Assembly (NCBI RefSeq): GCF_900460525.1
Contig: NZ_UHIY01000001.1
Coordinates: 744,001 to 808,000, forward strand
Direction: 5' to 3'
DNA: 64,000 bases
Source: Yersinia kristensenii
Lineage (GTDB): Bacteria; Pseudomonadota; Gammaproteobacteria; Enterobacterales; Enterobacteriaceae
Shown here: piece by piece, positions 59,879-64,000 of the stretch
Layout: each line of letters starts with the position of its first letter
Position numbering within the stretch: position 1 is the first letter of the stretch
Notes under the pieces: model-generated
The model's input: the letters and a program-made list of their open reading frames with translations, nothing else
Databases searched by the model: none
What the model was told of the DNA's origin: nothing
Position numbers and translations under genes: made by a program

Positions 59879-60111
59879 AGGCAGTCACTCCTTTTAATGC
59901 TCGAATACGGCTATTTTGCCACATCGGCAAAACTGGAAAGTGTGTTAAATCAATAAATTTTGCACCAAGTTGTCTCTAAAAGTCTTGCTAAATATCAGGA
60001 GAATGACACCAATGCCAAAGAAACTGCCCTAAATCAAAGTCAGTTCACGGCAGGTTAACTAAAATCGCCCTTCGCTATATTCTAATATCATCTTCGGATA
60101 GGGAAAATTCT

Positions 60112-61107
60112 ATGGAGCTGCTTTGTCCTGCTGGTAATTTACCCGCATTAAAGGCCGCAATCGATAATGGTGCTGACGCAGTTTATATCGGCTTGAAAGA
60201 TGATACTAACGCCCGCCATTTTGCCGGACTGAATTTCACCGATAAAAAATTACAAGAAGCGGTCGATTATGTTCACAGCCGCAAGCGCAAATTACATATC
60301 GCGATTAATACTTTCGCTCACCCAGACGGTTATTCCCGTTGGCAGCGAGCGGTGGATATGGCGGCGCAACTGGGGGCTGATGCCCTGATTCTGGCGGATT
60401 TGGCCATGTTGGAATATGCCGCTGAACGCTACCCTAAGGTTGAACGCCATGTATCGGTGCAAGCATCCGCGACCAATGATGAAGCCATCCGTTTCTATCA
60501 ACGCCATTTTGATGTGGCACGGGTGGTTTTACCGCGCGTGCTCTCGATGCATCAGGTTAAGCAGCTGTCGCGCACCAGCCCGGTACCGCTGGAAGTCTTT
60601 GCCTTTGGTAGCTTGTGCATTATGGCCGAAGGCCGGTGCTACCTTTCATCCTATCTGACAGGTGAATCCCCTAACACAGTGGGTGCCTGTTCACCGGCAC
60701 GCTTTGTTCGCTGGCAGCAAACCCCGCAAGGGATGGAATCTCGCCTCAATGAGGTGCTGATCGACCGTTATGAAGATAACGAAAACGCCGGTTATCCGAC
60801 GCTGTGTAAAGGGCGCTATCTGGTGGATGGTCAGCGCTATCATGCACTGGAAGAGCCGACCAGCCTAAATACCCTTGAACTGCTGCCGGAACTGTTTACC
60901 GCCAATATTGCCTCGGTAAAAATTGAAGGGCGTCAGCGTAGCCCGGCTTATGTCAGCCAGGTTGCCAAAGTGTGGCGGCAGGCGATTGACCGCTATCAGG
61001 CTAATCCAGCGCAATTTTCTGCCAAAACAGAATGGATGGAACAACTGGGCGCAATGTCCGAAGGCACCCAGACCACTCTGGGCGCTTATCATCGTAAGTG
61101 GCAGTAA
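60112..61107 (+). CDS. ubiU: UbiU, peptidase U32-family subunit for O2-independent ubiquinone hydroxylation
   Basis: A 331-residue U32-family protein beginning MELLCPAGNLPALKAAIDNG. The iron-sulphur cluster cysteines lie in the CIMAEGRCYLSSYLTG and GACSP segments plus a later Cys in TLCKGRY. With UbiV it hydroxylates ubiquinone precursors using prephenate rather than O2. The stop is 11 bases before the ubiV start, so the two form one operon. Confidence 0.95.
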   Translation: MELLCPAGNLPALKAAIDNGADAVYIGLKDDTNARHFAGLNFTDKKLQEAVDYVHSRKRKLHIAINTFAHPDGYSRWQRAVDMAAQLGADALILADLAMLEYAAERYPKVERHVSVQASATNDEAIRFYQRHFDVARVVLPRVLSMHQVKQLSRTSPVPLEVFAFGSLCIMAEGRCYLSSYLTGESPNTVGACSPARFVRWQQTPQGMESRLNEVLIDRYEDNENAGYPTLCKGRYLVDGQRYHALEEPTSLNTLELLPELFTANIASVKIEGRQRSPAYVSQVAKVWRQAIDRYQANPAQFSAKTEWMEQLGAMSEGTQTTLGAYHRKWQ

Positions 61108-61118
61108 CCGGAGGAAAT

Positions 61119-61997
61119 ATGAAGTACGCCTTAGGCGCAGTACTCTATTACTGGCCAAAAACCGATATTGAAGCTTTTTATCAAGCCGCTGCCAGCAGCA
61201 GCGCCGATATCATTTATCTTGGTGAGAATGTCTGTACCAAGCGCCGCGAAATGAAAGTCGGTGACTGGCTGGATTTAGCCAAAGCAGTTGCCGCCAGTGG
61301 CAAACAGGTGGTGATTTCCACTCTCGCCCTGTTACAAGCGCCATCCGAGTTAAATGAGTTAAAGCGCTATGTAGAAAACGGCGAATTCTTACTGGAAGCG
61401 AATGATTTGGGTGCGGTGAATATGGCGGCCGAACGCGGTTTGCCGTTTGTGGCCGGCCATGCCCTCAATTGCTACAACGCCTATACCCTGCGGATTTTAC
61501 ACCGCCAAGGGATGATGCGCTGGTGCATGCCGGTTGAGCTATCTCGCGATTGGCTGGCTAATGTGCTGCAACAATGTGAAGAGCTGGGATTCCGCAATCA
61601 GTTTGAAGTCGAAGTATTGAGCTACGGCCATCTGCCATTGGCTTATTCTGCCCGCTGTTTTACTGCGCGTTCAGAAAACCTGGCCAAAGACCAATGTGAA
61701 ACTTGCTGTATTAAGTACCCGCAAGGGCGGCCAGTACTCTCACAAGAAGACCAACAAGTGTTTATTCTCAATGGCATTCAAACTCAGAGTGGCTATTGCT
61801 ATAACCTCGGTAATGATTTGATTTCCATGCAAGGTTTGGTGGATATCGTCCGTCTTTCGCCACAAGGTATTGAGACGCTGAATGTTATCGACCAGTTCCG
61901 CGCCAACGAACAAGGTTTAGTTCCCCTGACTTTAGCTGATAAAGCCGATTGTAACGGCTACTGGCGGCGATTAGCAGGGTTAGAATTGGTGTCCTAA
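61119..61997 (+). CDS. ubiV: UbiV, peptidase U32-family partner of UbiU
   Basis: The start is set at 61119 (MKYALGAVLYYW), giving 292 residues, the E. coli length; a GGAGG site lies 6 bases upstream, and the ATG at 61098 is inside ubiU. Cluster cysteines are in the DQCETCCIKYP segment together with upstream Cys residues. It forms a heterodimer with UbiU for anaerobic ubiquinone synthesis. Confidence 0.95.
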   Translation: MKYALGAVLYYWPKTDIEAFYQAAASSSADIIYLGENVCTKRREMKVGDWLDLAKAVAASGKQVVISTLALLQAPSELNELKRYVENGEFLLEANDLGAVNMAAERGLPFVAGHALNCYNAYTLRILHRQGMMRWCMPVELSRDWLANVLQQCEELGFRNQFEVEVLSYGHLPLAYSARCFTARSENLAKDQCETCCIKYPQGRPVLSQEDQQVFILNGIQTQSGYCYNLGNDLISMQGLVDIVRLSPQGIETLNVIDQFRANEQGLVPLTLADKADCNGYWRRLAGLELVS

Positions 61998-62250
61998 TAG
62001 ATTATGAGGGGGGCCACGGCTCTCCCCATTTATTCACTCAGACAATCTATCTCCCTCTCAGGCCGCATTTATTCCCCTCCCGAAAGACACTATTTCGATT
62101 ATGCTCTTATTCATGCATGACTAATATGGCTGTTATTGACTCACACCGTGAATATAGTCATTCGTAGTTATTCTTTTAAAATTAATGCGTTTGTTAATAA
62201 ACGCACTCGCCCTTCAAGCGACTCGACATAAGGTTAAGATGGACGATTCT

Positions 62251-63273
62251 ATGACTGACAAACAGGCCGTGCCACTTTCAGTTCTCGACTTATCACCAAT
62301 AGCGCAGGGCAAGACCCCACGAGATGCATTTCATGCCTCGCTGGACTTAGCCCAACATACTGAAAAATGGGGATATCACCGCTATTGGCTGGCTGAACAC
62401 CATAATATGACGGGTATTGCCAGCGCCGCGACCTCCGTGCTAATTGGCTATATTGCCGGTGGCACCAGCACCATCCGTGTCGGTTCAGGTGGCGTGATGC
62501 TGCCAAACCATTCACCGCTGGTGATAGCTGAACAGTTTGGTACCCTTGCCTCACTGTATCCTGACCGCATCGATCTCGGCCTTGGTCGTGCCCCCGGCAG
62601 TGATCAGCGCACTATGATGGCACTACGCCGCCACTTATCCGGTGAGGTAGATAACTTCCCGTCTGATGTGCGTGAACTGCAAAACTACTTTGCTGATGCG
62701 CAACCTGGGCAAGCGGTACAAGCCGTCCCCGGTCAGGGTTTGCATGTCCCGCTGTGGCTGCTGGGCTCTAGCTTGTATAGCGCGCAATTAGCAGCCGCCA
62801 TGGGCCTGCCCTTTGCTTTCGCCTCGCATTTTGCACCAGACATGCTATTCCAGGCACTCAAATTGTATCGGGAGAATTTCAAACCTTCCGCTCAGTGGCC
62901 AAAACCTTATGCGATTGTGTGTGTGAATGTCGTGGCCGCAGATAGTGAGCGTGATGCCCGTTTCCTGTTTACTTCGATGCAGCAGCAGTTTGTCAATCTG
63001 CGCCGTGGCACACCGGGCCAATTACCGCCACCCATCGACGATATGGAGAAAATCTGCTCGCCAGCCGAACAATTTGGTGTCGACCAAGCGCTACGTCTGT
63101 CTATCATTGGCGATAAAAGTAAAGTCCGGCACGGGCTTCAGTCACTATTGCGCGAAACTCAGGCCGATGAATTGATGGTCAATGGCCAGATTTTTGATCA
63201 CCAGGCACGATTGTATTCATTTGAGATAGTGGCCGGTTTGCAGCAAAACTTGCAACCCGCCGAGCGCCTGTAA
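62251..63273 (+). CDS. yhbW: Luciferase-like (LLM-class) flavin-dependent oxidoreductase YhbW
   Basis: The ATG at 62251 ([20 protein letters not shown]) gives 340 residues matching E. coli YhbW; a longer frame from 62185 is not conserved. A TIM-barrel protein of the bacterial luciferase group with [20 protein letters not shown] and [18 protein letters not shown]. Substrate unknown. A bidirectional terminator separates it from convergent deaD. Confidence 0.93.
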   Translation: MTDKQAVPLSVLDLSPIAQGKTPRDAFHASLDLAQHTEKWGYHRYWLAEHHNMTGIASAATSVLIGYIAGGTSTIRVGSGGVMLPNHSPLVIAEQFGTLASLYPDRIDLGLGRAPGSDQRTMMALRRHLSGEVDNFPSDVRELQNYFADAQPGQAVQAVPGQGLHVPLWLLGSSLYSAQLAAAMGLPFAFASHFAPDMLFQALKLYRENFKPSAQWPKPYAIVCVNVVAADSERDARFLFTSMQQQFVNLRRGTPGQLPPPIDDMEKICSPAEQFGVDQALRLSIIGDKSKVRHGLQSLLRETQADELMVNGQIFDHQARLYSFEIVAGLQQNLQPAERL

Positions 63274-63302
63274 TTCACTCACAAGTTGAATATTGCAGAC
63301 AT

Positions 63303-63333
63303 AAAAAAACCAGCCCGAAGGCTGGTTTTTTTT
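63303..63333. terminator. Bidirectional terminator between yhbW and deaD
   Basis: ACCAGCC and GGCTGGT (63309-63326) form a 7-bp stem with a CGAA loop, flanked by seven A on the left and eight T on the right, so it ends transcription from both sides. Confidence 0.95.
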
Positions 63334-63355
63334 AATCATCAGAGATGACTAAGAC

Positions 63356-64000
63356 TTATGCATCACCGAAACGACGGCGAGCAGGTGCGGCTGGCGCTGC
63401 GGCATCATCGCGGCGGGGTGCAGGTGCAGCTGAGCGCTGACCATCGCGATTACCACGGCGTTGTTCGCCACCACCCGCTGGAGCACGATCGCTTCCGAAT
63501 GAACGACGAGGAGGAGCACCTGCGCCTTCACGACGTTCGCCACCAGCTGAACGACCAGCACCGCCACGACGCTCACCACCATTACCACCTGCAGGGCGCT
63601 CACGACGCTCATGCGGCTGTGCATCACCCAACAGCTGCATGTTCAGCGGCTTGTTCAGGATACGGGTACGGGTGAAGTGAGATAACATTTCACCCGGCAT
63701 GCCTTTTGGCAGCTCGATAGTTGAATGCGAAGCAAACAGCTTGATGTTACCGATATAACGGCTGCTGATATCACCTTCGTTAGCGATAGCGCCAACGATA
63801 TGACGAACTTCAACACCATCATCACGGCCCACTTCAATCCGGTACAGTTCCATCTCGCCAACATCACGACGTTCGCGACGTGCTGGACGCTCGCCACCGT
63901 CACGGTTGTCAGAACGAGGTTCACGACGGCTGTCATTACGATCACGGCCGCGATCACTACCACGGTCATCGCGAGAATTAAATTCACGCTGTGGACGACG
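63356..64000 (-). CDS. deaD: ATP-dependent RNA helicase DeaD/CsdA, C-terminal part (5' end outside window)
   Basis: The frame is open to the right window edge, so the helicase core is not seen. The visible part contains the RNA-binding DbpA-like domain ([20 protein letters not shown] through [15 protein letters not shown]) flanked on both sides by Arg/Gly/Asp-rich low-complexity tails, ending PARRRFGDA. This matches the C-terminus of the cold-shock DEAD-box helicase DeaD, which acts in ribosome assembly and mRNA decay at low temperature. The position next to yhbW fits the enterobacterial order. Confidence 0.93.
   Translation of the reverse strand, partial: RRPQREFNSRDDRGSDRGRDRNDSRREPRSDNRDGGERPARRERRDVGEMELYRIEVGRDDGVEVRHIVGAIANEGDISSRYIGNIKLFASHSTIELPKGMPGEMLSHFTRTRILNKPLNMQLLGDAQPHERRERPAGGNGGERRGGAGRSAGGERREGAGAPPRRSFGSDRAPAGGGEQRRGNRDGQRSAAPAPRRDDAAAPAAPARRRFGDA

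Noticed and set aside
63358-63675. His-rich open frame on the plus strand opposite deaD
   Set aside because: It is the complement of the Arg/Gly-rich deaD tail; codon bias alone keeps it open.

Overview
The window is chromosomal DNA from a gamma-proteobacterium of the order Enterobacterales, almost certainly a Yersinia of the enterocolitica/kristensenii group. Three things point there. Housekeeping genes (lptFG, pepA, holC, valS, rraB, argI, nrdDG, ubiUVT, deaD) look enterobacterial in sequence and order. ERIC elements are present. The cdiA toxin tip has the catalytic-residue spacing of the RNase A-like CDI toxin known from Y. kristensenii. The species assignment is inference.

Region 1 (1-14,207) is a probable genomic island next to the tRNA-Leu(CAA) gene leuX. 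From the tRNA leftwards it holds a frameshifted P4-type integrase, a type I restriction-modification operon (hsdM-hsdS-hsdR), a stretch of broken DNA with an IS3-type transposase remnant and a truncated kptA, and the 3' end of a contact-dependent inhibition locus (cdiA-cdiI). The far island end is not in the window.

Region 2 (14,309-26,500) is the conserved core block lptG-lptF / pepA-holC-valS-yjgM / rraB / argI / tabA. An AT-rich insertion between yjgM and rraB carries a lipoxygenase-like gene split in two by an in-frame amber codon.

Region 3 (26,844-43,137) has a five-gene peptide/nickel-type ABC importer, a toxin-gene remnant, the anaerobic ribonucleotide reductase nrdD-nrdG behind two NrdR boxes, and a C-P lyase operon phnFGHIJKLMNP. 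The phn operon has neither phnCDE nor phnO.

Region 4 (43,141-58,443) begins with yraR and yhbP. An approximately 14-kb block then sits between yhbP and yhbQ, genes that are close neighbours in E. coli as I recall. The block combines a candidate polyuronate (alginate-like) uptake and degradation locus with the inducible ornithine decarboxylase system speFL-speF-potE. The locus has a secreted PL5-type lyase, a complete sugar ABC importer, a cytosolic PL5 paralogue and a cytosolic heparinase II/III-type lyase, arranged around one divergent promoter region with CRP-like and KdgR-like sites. speFL is a 34-codon ornithine-sensing leader peptide.

Region 5 (58,580-64,000) is core again: yhbQ, yhbS, ubiT, ubiU, ubiV, yhbW and the 3' end of deaD.

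The points most worth following up are the polyuronate locus, the split lipoxygenase-like gene, the CDI toxin tip joined to a truncated kptA, and the conserved speFL leader.
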